A stretch of 32,363 nt of DNA, taken from positions 1-32,363 of the forward strand of contig CACZZB010000030.1 of NCBI GenBank assembly GCA_902785555.1, read 5' to 3'. The DNA comes from an uncultured Ruminococcus sp. GTDB taxonomy: Bacteria > Bacillota > Clostridia > Oscillospirales > Acutalibacteraceae. The position numbers and the translations under genes were made by a program. The notes beneath the pieces were generated by a model that was not told the DNA's origin, ran no database searches, and worked only from the letters and a program-made list of their open reading frames with translations. Below, one piece after another: positions 24,519 through 32,363 of this stretch (position 1 is its first letter; the number at the start of each line of letters is the position of its first letter).

Positions 24519-26425
24519 GAAAATATGCGTTTCTTATTTCAAATGATATAAAAGTAAATTTCAAAAAGCGATTGGGTATCGTCATTTGTCTATCTCTGTT
24601 TTTAACGTCATTTTTAGCGGTGATATGGTACAACGACAGCTTTCATTATCATCTTGGCAATATGTTCAATGATGCTTATGAACTGCAAAACAGGACAAGA
24701 ATAAGCGATTTTATCCTTGTGCCTATGACAATATGCTTTGTGTTTACTTCTGTTATCGGTATCGTTTCGGCAACGGTCTATTCTTTCAAACAGCAGGAAA
24801 AAACTTTTCGATTGTTGAGGTGTATCGGCTTTTCAAAACGCAAAACAGGCACTTTTCTGATTATTCAGGAATTGTCGATATGGTTGTGTTCTCTTTTGCT
24901 CTCAGTGATTTCTGCATACGGTACAGTGCAATTTATTGGTCGTGTATCGGGTATAGATTGTCATTTTGAAGTATTTCCCATAATAGCAGCGGCATTGATA
25001 AGTCTTTCATGTATTGTTATTACCAATACTGTACTTCTGAAAAAATTTTACATACACTCACCGTTAAGAGATAATATGTATATTCCAAAACACAGAAGAA
25101 AATCTGTTTTCACGCTGAAAAAATGCTGGCATAAGGCATTCGGCAGAAAATTTCGTCTGCAAAACAGTATTTCTATATTGCTGATTTTTTTGTGTACGGC
25201 AATAACGGTTATTGGTTCATTTCTGCCATTGTTCAATGCAAGAGGAACAACATGGAATGACCCCGACAGAGTGGGAGATACAGACTATGCACTTTTTATC
25301 GGAGCAGGCAATACCACTCCCGAAGAATACTTTATACAATTCCCCGCAGGTCAGGGAATCGACAGGAACAAGGCTGACGATATTATCAAAAGATACGGTC
25401 TTGAAGTGAAAAATAATGAAGGAGGAACTTTATTTCAGCCGTTTTTTCTGACGAGTAAAAAAGGGGATAATGTTCTTTTAAAACATTGTATTGAACTTGA
25501 AAAAAATGATGACCTGTATCATTTTTCTTTTGAAAGTCCTCTCACAGATAAAATGATACATCTTGCAGGCGGTACGATTGGAAAAGATATTATCGGAACA
25601 ATGTATGTCCGTTGGATGTCAGTAGAAACTTTGGAAGACAGTTATGGCTTGAATGTTGATTCGGAAAAATTTGTGAATGGGTATGATATAGCTGCACCCG
25701 ACAATTATTGTAAAATCGGAGATAAATTTACAGTGCTGATACCTGTTTTTGATAAAACTGTAACACCGGAAAATGTTGCTGAAAAGCTGAAATTTGTCTG
25801 CAAAACGATAACCGTTTCGGCAGTTTACCACAGTAATCAAGAAAATGCACCGCTTATATTTTCACAAGAATATCTGTTTTCGGTGAATAATTCTTTGAAT
25901 TATGAAAGGCTTGATTTGTCTGTATCAAAATCTCTTTCTGATAAACAAAAGGAGAGCCTTGACAAAGAACTACAATTACTTGCCGATGTTTCACCAACAC
26001 TGAAATACCTGAATTACGATAAAATCAGAATAGAATTTTACGATCAGGTGAACACGCAAACTGTACAGCTTGCAACAGGTACAGGAATTTTCATTATCAT
26101 ACTGCTGATAGCTGTTATGATGTCAGCGTTTGTTCAGATACATTCCAATCGTGAAAGTTACCGTCTGCTGCATATAATTGGTGCTGACAGCAGCACCGCA
26201 ATAGTACTTGTTCAAAGTGAATTTATCCGTTTACTGAAAATCGGTATCGTTTCGGGAACTGTATTCGGCATAGTTGTAGATTTGTTTTTCAGTCTGATAG
26301 GCGGTATTCAGACATGGGATATTTTTCTGAGGTATGTGTTGCCTGTGTCTGCTATAGAGATTGTTATTTTATATTTTGCGGTATCGTTGTCAGTGAAAAT
26401 AACTTTAAAGAAGAACAGTATTTGA
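24515..26425 (+). CDS. Large FtsX-like ABC transporter permease
   Basis: The protein has 636 residues, made of two four-segment FtsX units. The first has segments at about 18-40, 66-90, 115-138 and 150-173, with the motif RLLRCIGFSKRKT. A fifth segment (about 212-235) leads into a large outer domain (about 238-520), and three segments close the protein (about 524-545, 570-595, 605-630) with RLLHIIGADSS. The tandem form differs from the half-size permeases of clusters A and B, so one gene can supply the whole membrane part. It is encoded with the ATPase at 23847 by a four-base overlap. No terminator is seen after it. The substrate is unknown; peptide or antimicrobial handling is inferred from the neighbouring two-component genes. 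Confidence 0.9.
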   Translation: MRKYAFLISNDIKVNFKKRLGIVICLSLFLTSFLAVIWYNDSFHYHLGNMFNDAYELQNRTRISDFILVPMTICFVFTSVIGIVSATVYSFKQQEKTFRLLRCIGFSKRKTGTFLIIQELSIWLCSLLLSVISAYGTVQFIGRVSGIDCHFEVFPIIAAALISLSCIVITNTVLLKKFYIHSPLRDNMYIPKHRRKSVFTLKKCWHKAFGRKFRLQNSISILLIFLCTAITVIGSFLPLFNARGTTWNDPDRVGDTDYALFIGAGNTTPEEYFIQFPAGQGIDRNKADDIIKRYGLEVKNNEGGTLFQPFFLTSKKGDNVLLKHCIELEKNDDLYHFSFESPLTDKMIHLAGGTIGKDIIGTMYVRWMSVETLEDSYGLNVDSEKFVNGYDIAAPDNYCKIGDKFTVLIPVFDKTVTPENVAEKLKFVCKTITVSAVYHSNQENAPLIFSQEYLFSVNNSLNYERLDLSVSKSLSDKQKESLDKELQLLADVSPTLKYLNYDKIRIEFYDQVNTQTVQLATGTGIFIIILLIAVMMSAFVQIHSNRESYRLLHIIGADSSTAIVLVQSEFIRLLKIGIVSGTVFGIVVDLFFSLIGGIQTWDIFLRYVLPVSAIEIVILYFAVSLSVKITLKKNSI

Positions 26426-26438
26426 TTTCATTTTTTAC

Positions 26439-26467
26439 TTGAAGTAACAGAAAAACTATATTATAAT
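26439..26467 (+). promoter_or_regulatory. Promoter of the third LytTR regulator/kinase pair
   Basis: TTGAAG (26439-26444) and TATAAT (26462-26467) are separated by 17 bases. The start expected near 26474 leaves a short leader with GGTGA before the ATG at 26501. Confidence 0.75.
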
Positions 26468-26500
26468 TGATTGGAAAATGGATTGTGTGGTGAAAGTAAA

Positions 26501-27214
26501 ATGACAAAAATTATAATGTTTGATGATGACAGAAAATTTATTGAACAGTTTGAAAAGCTGATTTTAAAATACTTTGAAAATTCCCATAGAGAAGTAATTG
26601 TTGAACGATATTATTCTGCGGAAGAATTTATTTTGTCGGATACAAAAATGATTGATATAGCTTTTCTTGATGTTGAAATGAAAGATATAAATGGCATACA
26701 GCTTGGCTACGAAATACAGAAAAAATGCCCTGATGCAGTATTGTTTATTATCACATCATATTCTCAGTATTTGGACGAAGCAATGGACCTGAAAGTATTT
26801 CGATACCTTGAAAAACCTGTTGATGAAGCAAGACTGTTCAGGGGATTGGATATTGTATTGCGGGAAACGCAGAAAATCAGCTTTATATCAGATAATGCTG
26901 AAACAGAAATGAATGAAGATGAGGTTGTCTGTATTTACACTTCATTGAGGAAAACGTCTGTTTTGACCGATAAAGGAGAAATCGTCACATCAAAAACAAC
27001 TATAAAGGAATGGCAGAAAAAGTTAAGTGTTTGCAACAGTTTTTCATCTCCTCATTACAGCTATATCGTAAATTTGAATTATGTTACGGGAATATATGAT
27101 GATGAAATTACCGTACAGTGCAAGAATGGCACAAGTATGAAAATTTACGGTTCTCAAAGAAAACTCGGAACTTTCAGAAAAGACTTTTACAGAAAAATGA
27201 GGAAGAACCGATGA
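26501..27214 (+). CDS. LytTR-family response regulator (pair 3)
   Basis: The protein has 237 residues. The receiver domain has D8 D9 D10, phospho-acceptor D57 (IAFLDVEMKDING) and YLEKPV. The LytTR domain (about 135-235) includes EVVCIYTSLRKTSVLTD and SPHYSYIVNLNYVTGI. I chose the ATG at 26501, 8 bases after GGTGA; the TTG at 26471 would lie at the transcript start. The stop overlaps the kinase ATG (ATGA). A pair of direct repeats upstream of the transporter genes at 28532 has the spacing expected for this regulator class, making cluster B the likely target. Confidence 0.92.
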   Translation: MTKIIMFDDDRKFIEQFEKLILKYFENSHREVIVERYYSAEEFILSDTKMIDIAFLDVEMKDINGIQLGYEIQKKCPDAVLFIITSYSQYLDEAMDLKVFRYLEKPVDEARLFRGLDIVLRETQKISFISDNAETEMNEDEVVCIYTSLRKTSVLTDKGEIVTSKTTIKEWQKKLSVCNSFSSPHYSYIVNLNYVTGIYDDEITVQCKNGTSMKIYGSQRKLGTFRKDFYRKMRKNR

Positions 27215-28422
27215 TATTACAAAAACTTGCTGTGATATTTGTATCCGCATTTTGCTGTTACTCGGAGTATATGTATTTTTCAAAGTTTGAAAATATCAAT
27301 TCGGCTGTACTGTTCGTAACGGTGAATTTTATAAAATATCTGCTTTATTCATTGTTTTACGGTAACTTTCTGTATTTTATCCTATTTGAACTTATCACTT
27401 TATTGTTATCCCGAAAACTATTTCATTCATTGATGATAACAGGTTTATTTTTTATGATAAGTTATGCACGATACCCGATTTTACGGACAGTCATGCAGGA
27501 CAGATTCAACGATATAATGTTTGAGAACAATGGACAAACAGCCGATTTGTATATTTTTGTATTATCTGCTTTGGTGATTTTTACAGCCTGTCAGATTATG
27601 CGAAAACAAAAATTTCTGCTGTTCATACCGATTTTATCTGTCATTGGATTGTCAGGTGTATTTTATGCCGAATGTCAAAATTTCGGCAGCATTTTAACAG
27701 AAATGTCTGTTTTTGTATTTCTTACAATGAATTTGATTTCATTTTATGTTTACGACAGCTATGTCAGAATGTCGGAAAATTTGAGGAAAATCAGTCTTGC
27801 CGAACAAAAAAAGCAGCTTGATTATGAACACTACAAACTTTTGCAAAATAATTATAACAGTTCAAGAGAGCTTATGCACGATATAAAACATCATCTTACC
27901 GTCATTCAGGGAATGGCAAATGCAGATGATATTCATAGCTATGTTACTGCACTATCTAAACAACAGAAGATTTTTGACAGCAGACGGAAATTGACAGGAA
28001 ATCGAATTATTGATATTGTTATCAATCAAAAATCAGAGGAATGTCAAAAGAAAAATATCACTTTCAAATTTGAACATAATCAAACAGATTTTTCTTTTAT
28101 GGCAGAAACGGATATTTGTTGTATTTTTGCAAATCTTCTCGACAATGCTGTTGAATCGGCAGAAAAATCAGCGGAAAAATACGTTGACTGCAAGCTTTAT
28201 AAAAATAATCAGCTTTATTTTATCGAAATATCAAACAGTTGTGATAATAGACCGGCAGCAGAGAAAACGCATTTGATTACATCAAAAAAAGATAAAGAGC
28301 GTCATGGTATCGGTATGATGAGTGTAAAAGATACTGTCAAAAAGTATCATGGTGACTTGCATTTTGAATATATACAAGAAAATCATATTTTTACAACAGT
28401 TGCTATGTTTCAGAAACGGTAG
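27211..28422 (+). CDS. GHKL-family sensor histidine kinase (pair 3)
   Basis: The protein has 403 residues. About six membrane segments occupy residues 5-185. The phospho-accepting residue is H223 (LMHDIKHH). The GHKL ATPase domain has an N-box (NLLDNAVES) and G-box (HGIGMMSVK). The ATG at 27211 overlaps the regulator stop by four bases and has AGGAAG upstream; the longer frame from 27118 is inside the regulator gene. The stop codon lies inside the 5' arm of the terminator hairpin. The polytopic sensor suggests detection of a small peptide or membrane-active compound, by analogy with AgrC/ComD-type kinases. Confidence 0.9.
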   Translation: MILQKLAVIFVSAFCCYSEYMYFSKFENINSAVLFVTVNFIKYLLYSLFYGNFLYFILFELITLLLSRKLFHSLMITGLFFMISYARYPILRTVMQDRFNDIMFENNGQTADLYIFVLSALVIFTACQIMRKQKFLLFIPILSVIGLSGVFYAECQNFGSILTEMSVFVFLTMNLISFYVYDSYVRMSENLRKISLAEQKKQLDYEHYKLLQNNYNSSRELMHDIKHHLTVIQGMANADDIHSYVTALSKQQKIFDSRRKLTGNRIIDIVINQKSEECQKKNITFKFEHNQTDFSFMAETDICCIFANLLDNAVESAEKSAEKYVDCKLYKNNQLYFIEISNSCDNRPAAEKTHLITSKKDKERHGIGMMSVKDTVKKYHGDLHFEYIQENHIFTTVAMFQKR

Positions 28423-28442
28423 GAAGTTTTCCTATCGTTTTT
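28414..28442 (+). terminator. Terminator overlapping the end of kinase 3
   Basis: AAACGGTAGGAA (28414-28425) pairs with TTCCTATCGTTT (28429-28440) with one G-T pair and a 3-base loop, followed by T to 28442. The kinase stop TAG (28420-28422) is inside the stem, so translating ribosomes would interfere with folding. Confidence 0.8.
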
Positions 28443-28466
28443 GCATTTTTACAATCGTTTTTACAT
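28434..28466 (+). promoter_or_regulatory. Direct repeat, candidate LytTR regulator binding site
   Basis: ATCGTTTTTgCAT (28434-28446) and ATCGTTTTTaCAT (28454-28466) match at 12 of 13 positions with a 20-bp period. They end 6 bases before the -35 of the cluster B promoter. LytTR regulators such as AgrA and ComE bind two direct repeats about two helical turns apart just upstream of the promoter. The first copy overlaps the terminator arm. Confidence 0.6.
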
Positions 28467-28472
28467 AATGGC

Positions 28473-28501
28473 TTGTATTTGATTTTAATTTCTGATATTC
28501 T
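28473..28501 (+). promoter_or_regulatory. Promoter of ABC cluster B
   Basis: TTGTAT (28473-28478) and TATTCT (28496-28501) are separated by 17 bases, with an extended -10 TGa. An alternative is TTGCAT-17-CATAAT (28441-28469), which would lie inside the direct repeats. Both are imperfect, as expected for an activated promoter. Confidence 0.5.
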
Positions 28502-28531
28502 TTTTTTGTCATGACAAGAAAGGAATACGCT

Positions 28532-29581
28532 ATGAAAACAATTAGATTGGTCGTTGGCAGAGTATTTACATATTTTTCCGAAAACAAGCTGATTTTTATT
28601 TTATATACGCTTGGCAGTATCGTCTGTATTTTCATGATGATATATTATTACGGAAATGTATTGAGTTACAAGAACGGCTCGACAGATGATGACATATCTT
28701 TTCGCATTTACAGGGTGGATTTGACCGTTCCTGTCAATGTTACTGTATCATCACTCGATAAACTGCATGATTTTGAACAAAAATATGATATACAGGATAT
28801 TTGTCTGACTTCCGTTATTGGTACTGACGGTGAAGATGATATTGATTTTACAGAAATACACCCCACATTTTACCTTAACTTTCCCGACAGCGATAAAGCA
28901 TTGATAATTGAAACCTCTCTCAATGAAACCGAAAAAGGGAAAACGGAAAATATAACTGTCAAAGGTAACAAACTTCAAGCCGTAAAAAATTCGGATAATT
29001 ATTGTATATCTGCCGAGAAATATTTTTCTTTGGGTTTGAAAACCTGCCGTATCAGGATATGTTTATCTCAGAAACTTTCTAAAAATATGATGTTCCGATA
29101 CGGTGATTTTCTGAATGAAACATTCGGTCAAATGTATTCCGAAAGCGATATTGAAGTAAAAACGCCTGCACATCTTTACGGCATGGAAGATTCGGATATT
29201 ATGAAAGATTTTGCTTTGATAATGGCAGTCTTTGTTGTGTCTGTAATTTCATTTATGTTTCTGCTGAAATATATCATGGATTCGGCAAGATATGAAAATT
29301 CTGTTTTTATGATGGTCGGAGCTTCCAAAAAACATATATTGCTGATGAACACACTTGAAAATGTTTTTATCACAGTTTTTTGCACCATATCTGCAATCAT
29401 TCTTCACATATCGTTTTATGAAAGTATTTTTTCAAAAGTAAATATGTATGAAAATATTACTTACAACTTTGAGGATTACACGATAATTTTTCTTATGTCT
29501 GTCGGACTTTCTTTTCTGATACAGATACCGTTTATATTCGTTTACCGGTCAAATAATATCAGAAAGATAAAGGAGGTCTGA
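28532..29581 (+). CDS. FtsX-like ABC permease half-transporter (first permease of cluster B)
   Basis: The protein has 349 residues: one N-terminal membrane segment (about 19-42), an outer domain (about 43-225) and three C-terminal segments (about 228-250, 278-297, 318-340). The motif SVFMMVGASKKHILLMN sits between segments 2 and 3, as in FtsX proteins. It corresponds in layout to the broken permeases of cluster A but is intact and diverged in sequence. The ATG at 28532 has AAAGGA upstream; the ATG at 28511 is earlier in frame without a ribosome binding site. It is followed 3 bases later by the second permease. Confidence 0.88.
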   Translation: MKTIRLVVGRVFTYFSENKLIFILYTLGSIVCIFMMIYYYGNVLSYKNGSTDDDISFRIYRVDLTVPVNVTVSSLDKLHDFEQKYDIQDICLTSVIGTDGEDDIDFTEIHPTFYLNFPDSDKALIIETSLNETEKGKTENITVKGNKLQAVKNSDNYCISAEKYFSLGLKTCRIRICLSQKLSKNMMFRYGDFLNETFGQMYSESDIEVKTPAHLYGMEDSDIMKDFALIMAVFVVSVISFMFLLKYIMDSARYENSVFMMVGASKKHILLMNTLENVFITVFCTISAIILHISFYESIFSKVNMYENITYNFEDYTIIFLMSVGLSFLIQIPFIFVYRSNNIRKIKEV

Positions 29582-29584
29582 CCG

Positions 29585-30814
29585 ATGAAAAGATTGCATT
29601 TGTTTTTTTCGTCATTTTCTCAGAATTTGTTTTCATCACTTATGCTTGTTGTAATAACTTCGGTTGCTTTAATATCAGTACAAAATGTTGTCGGACAATA
29701 TCGCTATATCAACCATTCAAAGTATATCATAGACAATGAATATCTTAAAAACAGCGATTATTTTATGCTTGATATATCATTTTTACCGCCTGAATACGAT
29801 AAACAGCTTGAATATTCAAATAATATCCGAGAAAATATATCAGCTTTCAATGGAGTAGAGGGCATTGCTTATACCCAAAATAGTACAGCCGTATATCGTT
29901 CAACAAATATAAATTTGAGTATGTATAACGAAAGTATGAGAAAGGCTTTTAAGAAACAGCTTTCAGAGGGAGAATGGTTTAAATCGCAAACTGAAACAGA
30001 TAATATTCCGAATGTTGTGATATGCGGAGCAATTTTTGATGATATTTCAATAGGCAGCGATATTACGATAAAGCTTTATGGAAATAACCACGAAATAACA
30101 GAACAAATAGTTCATGTTATCGGAAAAATTGCTTATCCGTATTTGTCGGCTGATTACAATACCATTTCGGAAAATGTTTCTGCACAAAATTTTCTTGTGC
30201 AGGCTAACATTGTTATTTTTGACGACAACAAACAAACTAAGGATTTGCTTGATAAACATACTATACTATCATCTCTTTCCTTTTCGTATTTTGTACTATA
30301 CAAAACTGACTGTACACCATCGCAAAAAGAAAAAGTTCGGGATTATATGGACAGTACAGGCTCTTATGCAGAATATGATAAAATTCTGTATAATACCGAA
30401 AAAGAAATCCGAGAGAATATTGTCAAACAAATGATAACGCCTATATTCCTTTTAATTATATCAACGGTATTGCTTATCAGCATTGCAACACTTAACACTT
30501 ACAAAAAACTGAGGGAACACACGATATATTATCTGTGCGGATGCAGCAAAAAAATAAGTTTTGGATATTTGTTCTGCGAAATAAGCATTATCACATTTGT
30601 TGCCACCTTAATAAATATAATCTATGTTTCGTACATAATCAATTTATATAAAAGCGGTCAAATGGGTTATAACAAAAGCATAGTTGATTACAATAATATT
30701 TTTCTGTCTATTGTTTACTGTATTTTTACTGTTCTTATTACAATCATACTCCCTTTTTTCGTTTACAGAAAAAATACACCTATTGAAATTTACAGGAGGA
30801 ACAGAAATGATTGA
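29585..30814 (+). CDS. FtsX-like ABC permease half-transporter (second permease of cluster B)
   Basis: The protein has 409 residues, with one N-terminal membrane segment (about 12-35), an outer domain (about 36-280) and three C-terminal segments (about 283-305, 325-352, 370-393). The motif YYLCGCSKKISFGYL and the ending PFFVYRKNTPIEIYRRN match the permease at 14469-15677 (PFIQIYKTSPVETIKEN), so it is that gene's paralogue. AAAGGAGG precedes the ATG. It overlaps the ATPase start by 8 bases. With the first permease and the ATPase it should form a two-permease exporter or detoxifying transporter; the substrate is unknown. Confidence 0.9.
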   Translation: MKRLHLFFSSFSQNLFSSLMLVVITSVALISVQNVVGQYRYINHSKYIIDNEYLKNSDYFMLDISFLPPEYDKQLEYSNNIRENISAFNGVEGIAYTQNSTAVYRSTNINLSMYNESMRKAFKKQLSEGEWFKSQTETDNIPNVVICGAIFDDISIGSDITIKLYGNNHEITEQIVHVIGKIAYPYLSADYNTISENVSAQNFLVQANIVIFDDNKQTKDLLDKHTILSSLSFSYFVLYKTDCTPSQKEKVRDYMDSTGSYAEYDKILYNTEKEIRENIVKQMITPIFLLIISTVLLISIATLNTYKKLREHTIYYLCGCSKKISFGYLFCEISIITFVATLINIIYVSYIINLYKSGQMGYNKSIVDYNNIFLSIVYCIFTVLITIILPFFVYRKNTPIEIYRRNRND

Positions 30815-31469
30815 AATTTTAAAGCTGAACAAATACTATAAGATAGGAAATAGTAAATTTCACGCATTAAAAGATATTGACCTTGATATTAAAGATGGTG
30901 AAATGCTTGCTGTTACGGGAAAATCAGGTGCAGGCAAATCAACATTGATGAATATAATAGGTCTTTTGGACAGTTATGACAGCGGCAGTTTAAAGATTGA
31001 CGGTGTTGAAGTGTCCGGATTGCGAGATGGCAGACTTGCAAAACTCCGAAATGAAAAGATTGGATTTGTTATGCAGGATTTTTCTTTATTGGAACATAAA
31101 AGTGTATTGATGAATGTTATGCTGCCGCTTTATTTCAATAACAGATACAATTTTCGTGAAATGAAAAAATTGGCAATGGACGCTTTGAAAAAAGTCGGCA
31201 TTACGGAACAGGCTCAGAAAAAAGCAAGTCAGCTTTCGGGAGGGCAAAAGCAGCGTGTAGCTGTTGCCAGAGCGATAATAAATGAACCGTCATTCATACT
31301 CGCCGATGAACCGACAGGTGCATTGGATACAAAGACTTCTGCCGAAATCATGGAACTTTTCAAAAATCTGAATGATGACGGCAAAACTATTATTATCATT
31401 ACACATGATATGAATATTGCGGCTTCATGCCAAAGAAAAATAGAAATCTCTGATGGTGGGATAATTTAG
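30807..31469 (+). CDS. ABC transporter ATPase (LolD/MacB-like), cluster B
   Basis: The protein has 220 residues. Walker A is G38-T46 (GKSGAGKST), followed by a Q-loop (VMQDFSLLEH), LSGGQKQRVAVARA, Walker B FILADEPTGALD and the H-loop ITHDMN. The ATG at 30807 has AGGAGG 8-13 bases upstream; the longer frame from 30684 lies in the permease gene. From FILADEPTGALD onward it is nearly identical to the cluster A ATPase at both protein and DNA level, while the first half is more diverged. It energises the two permeases encoded just upstream. Confidence 0.93.
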   Translation: MIEILKLNKYYKIGNSKFHALKDIDLDIKDGEMLAVTGKSGAGKSTLMNIIGLLDSYDSGSLKIDGVEVSGLRDGRLAKLRNEKIGFVMQDFSLLEHKSVLMNVMLPLYFNNRYNFREMKKLAMDALKKVGITEQAQKKASQLSGGQKQRVAVARAIINEPSFILADEPTGALDTKTSAEIMELFKNLNDDGKTIIIITHDMNIAASCQRKIEISDGGII

Positions 31470-31498
31470 TTTATGTACAAAAAATTTTCCTTTTTCCG

Positions 31499-31507
31499 TG
31501 TTATAAT
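31499..31507 (+). promoter_or_regulatory. Extended -10 promoter of the DUF4253 gene
   Basis: TGtTATAAT is a full extended -10. No -35 match is found 17 bases upstream. The start expected near 31514 leaves a leader containing AAAGGGGG. Confidence 0.5.
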
Positions 31508-31537
31508 AGGAACAGAAATATAAAGGGGGAAAAGATT

Positions 31538-32257
31538 ATGAGTAACTTTTCGGAAAATCTTGCAATGATAGTAAAAAATATCGGCTGTGACTATGAAAAG
31601 ATAGACAAATCTTATTCAGGTCAGCAGATAACGGAGCTGTATTTGAGGGAATATGAAAAAGGCAAAAAGCACGGCTATACACCTGTCATACTGAGCTGTG
31701 ATGACAATCTTGCGGAAATTTTGGAAATAAACAGTGGAGATATTGAAGAATACAGAAATAAACTGTTGTCTATCAATTCAGATTGTGGCAGGGAATTTTT
31801 AAAAAACAGATTTGAAGAACAGGTTAAGGCTATAAAAAAGTATTTTGGCAGTACGGCAAGTCTTTATGGAGATTTTGACGATACAATCGAATCACAAATG
31901 ATTTTGGAAAATTCATCTTCAGCAGATTTGATTCTTGCAAAAATTCCTACTTTGAATGTATGGGAAATTTTCGCATGGATACCGTTTGGCGGCTGGAATG
32001 AATGTCCCGGTGCCGAGGATATGATGGCTGTCTGCAAATATTGGTATCAGTTATATAAAGCTGTACCCGCAGTTATTTCGGGCGATACATTGCAAATATA
32101 TTGTTTTGAGCCTGTCGGAAACAAGTCGGACGCTTTGAAACTTGCAGAAGAACATTATGGATTCTGTAATGATATAATCGAGCAGGGTATGCAGGAAATC
32201 AAACCGCTTGCAAGCTTGCTGATGAATTCAACAGTATGGTCATTCTGGTGGGATTGA
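31538..32257 (+). CDS. DUF4253-domain protein
   Basis: The 239-residue soluble protein has no signal peptide. The C-terminal half carries the DUF4253 hallmarks: FGGWNECPGAEDMMAVCKYW, a strand AVPAVISGDTLQIYC, the helix ALKLAEEHYGFCNDIIEQG and the ending STVWSFWWD. The N-terminal half includes GYTPVILSCDDNLAEIL. The domain has no established activity; it is often found in single-copy genes of soil and gut bacteria. The ATG at 31538 has AAAGGGGG upstream. The gene lies 68 bases after ABC cluster B with its own likely promoter, so it need not be functionally linked. The last 106 bases of the window after it hold no gene or terminator that I can see. Confidence 0.9.
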   Translation: MSNFSENLAMIVKNIGCDYEKIDKSYSGQQITELYLREYEKGKKHGYTPVILSCDDNLAEILEINSGDIEEYRNKLLSINSDCGREFLKNRFEEQVKAIKKYFGSTASLYGDFDDTIESQMILENSSSADLILAKIPTLNVWEIFAWIPFGGWNECPGAEDMMAVCKYWYQLYKAVPAVISGDTLQIYCFEPVGNKSDALKLAEEHYGFCNDIIEQGMQEIKPLASLLMNSTVWSFWWD

Positions 32258-32363
32258 ATATTTACAGGGCAACCGCATGAAAAAATCTCTGATATTTGTG
32301 CAAAGCCACCTATTTTTTACTTATGATTTAGCTAAAAATATCATTATAGAGAGTTGATTATAA

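Noticed and set aside
1..32363. CRISPR arrays, tRNA/rRNA genes, insertion sequences, integrase or att sites
   Set aside because: None was seen on either strand. The only tandem repeats are the three 24-bp coding repeats, and the other repeats belong to paralogous genes.

Overview
The window is 32.4 kb of AT-rich DNA (roughly mid-30s % G+C by eye) from a low-GC Gram-positive bacterium. Consensus SigA-type promoters, AGGAGG-type ribosome binding sites, an LPXTG-like anchor, BspA-type leucine-rich repeats, GHKL/LytTR two-component systems and a SARP-like response regulator together suggest a gut or rumen Clostridia, most likely a Ruminococcus-like Oscillospiraceae. That placement is inference from gene style; there is no rRNA or other marker gene in the window. 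I saw no tRNA, CRISPR array, insertion sequence or phage gene.

Left part (1-4.4 kb): a 5'-truncated DUF3592 membrane protein, a second small DUF3592-like membrane protein, a surface-anchored GH3 glycosidase gene that has lost its catalytic barrel (pseudogene), a convergent SARP-type response regulator with a perfect consensus promoter, and a divergent TetR regulator. The regulator pair shares an intergenic region with nested dyad symmetry.

4.5-11.2 kb: one compact locus holding a membrane SpoIIE/RsbU-type PP2C phosphatase, an RsbW-type HATPase kinase, a DHHW lipoprotein, an AlgI-type MBOAT acyltransferase, a second DHHW membrane protein and a STAS anti-sigma-antagonist. It contains all three enzyme/substrate roles of a partner-switching module wrapped around a complete extracytoplasmic polysaccharide O-acetylation machine, with no sigma factor present. 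This is the most interesting system in the window: acylation of a surface glycan apparently tied to a phosphatase/kinase/STAS switch. The STAS gene has its own near-consensus promoter with an inverted-repeat arm inside the spacer.

11.3-16.4 kb: ABC cluster A. Two paralogous half-size FtsX-like permease genes are both broken by frameshifts near the same codon and flank a small secreted protein with its own promoter. They are followed by an intact FtsX-like permease and its ATPase. A convergent DUF3592 gene follows.

17.7-31.5 kb: three LytTR response regulator / GHKL kinase pairs. The first is followed by a secreted leucine-rich-repeat protein and an unknown protein with an internal duplication. 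The second precedes an ATPase and a large 8-TM FtsX permease, with a strong terminator directly abutting the ATPase ribosome binding site. The third precedes two half-size permeases and an ATPase (ABC cluster B, paralogous to cluster A), with a LytTR-like direct repeat just upstream of the transporter promoter. A DUF4253 protein ends the window. The architecture suggests peptide- or antimicrobial-sensing systems that control FtsX/MacB-type ABC transporters; this is inference from gene arrangement.
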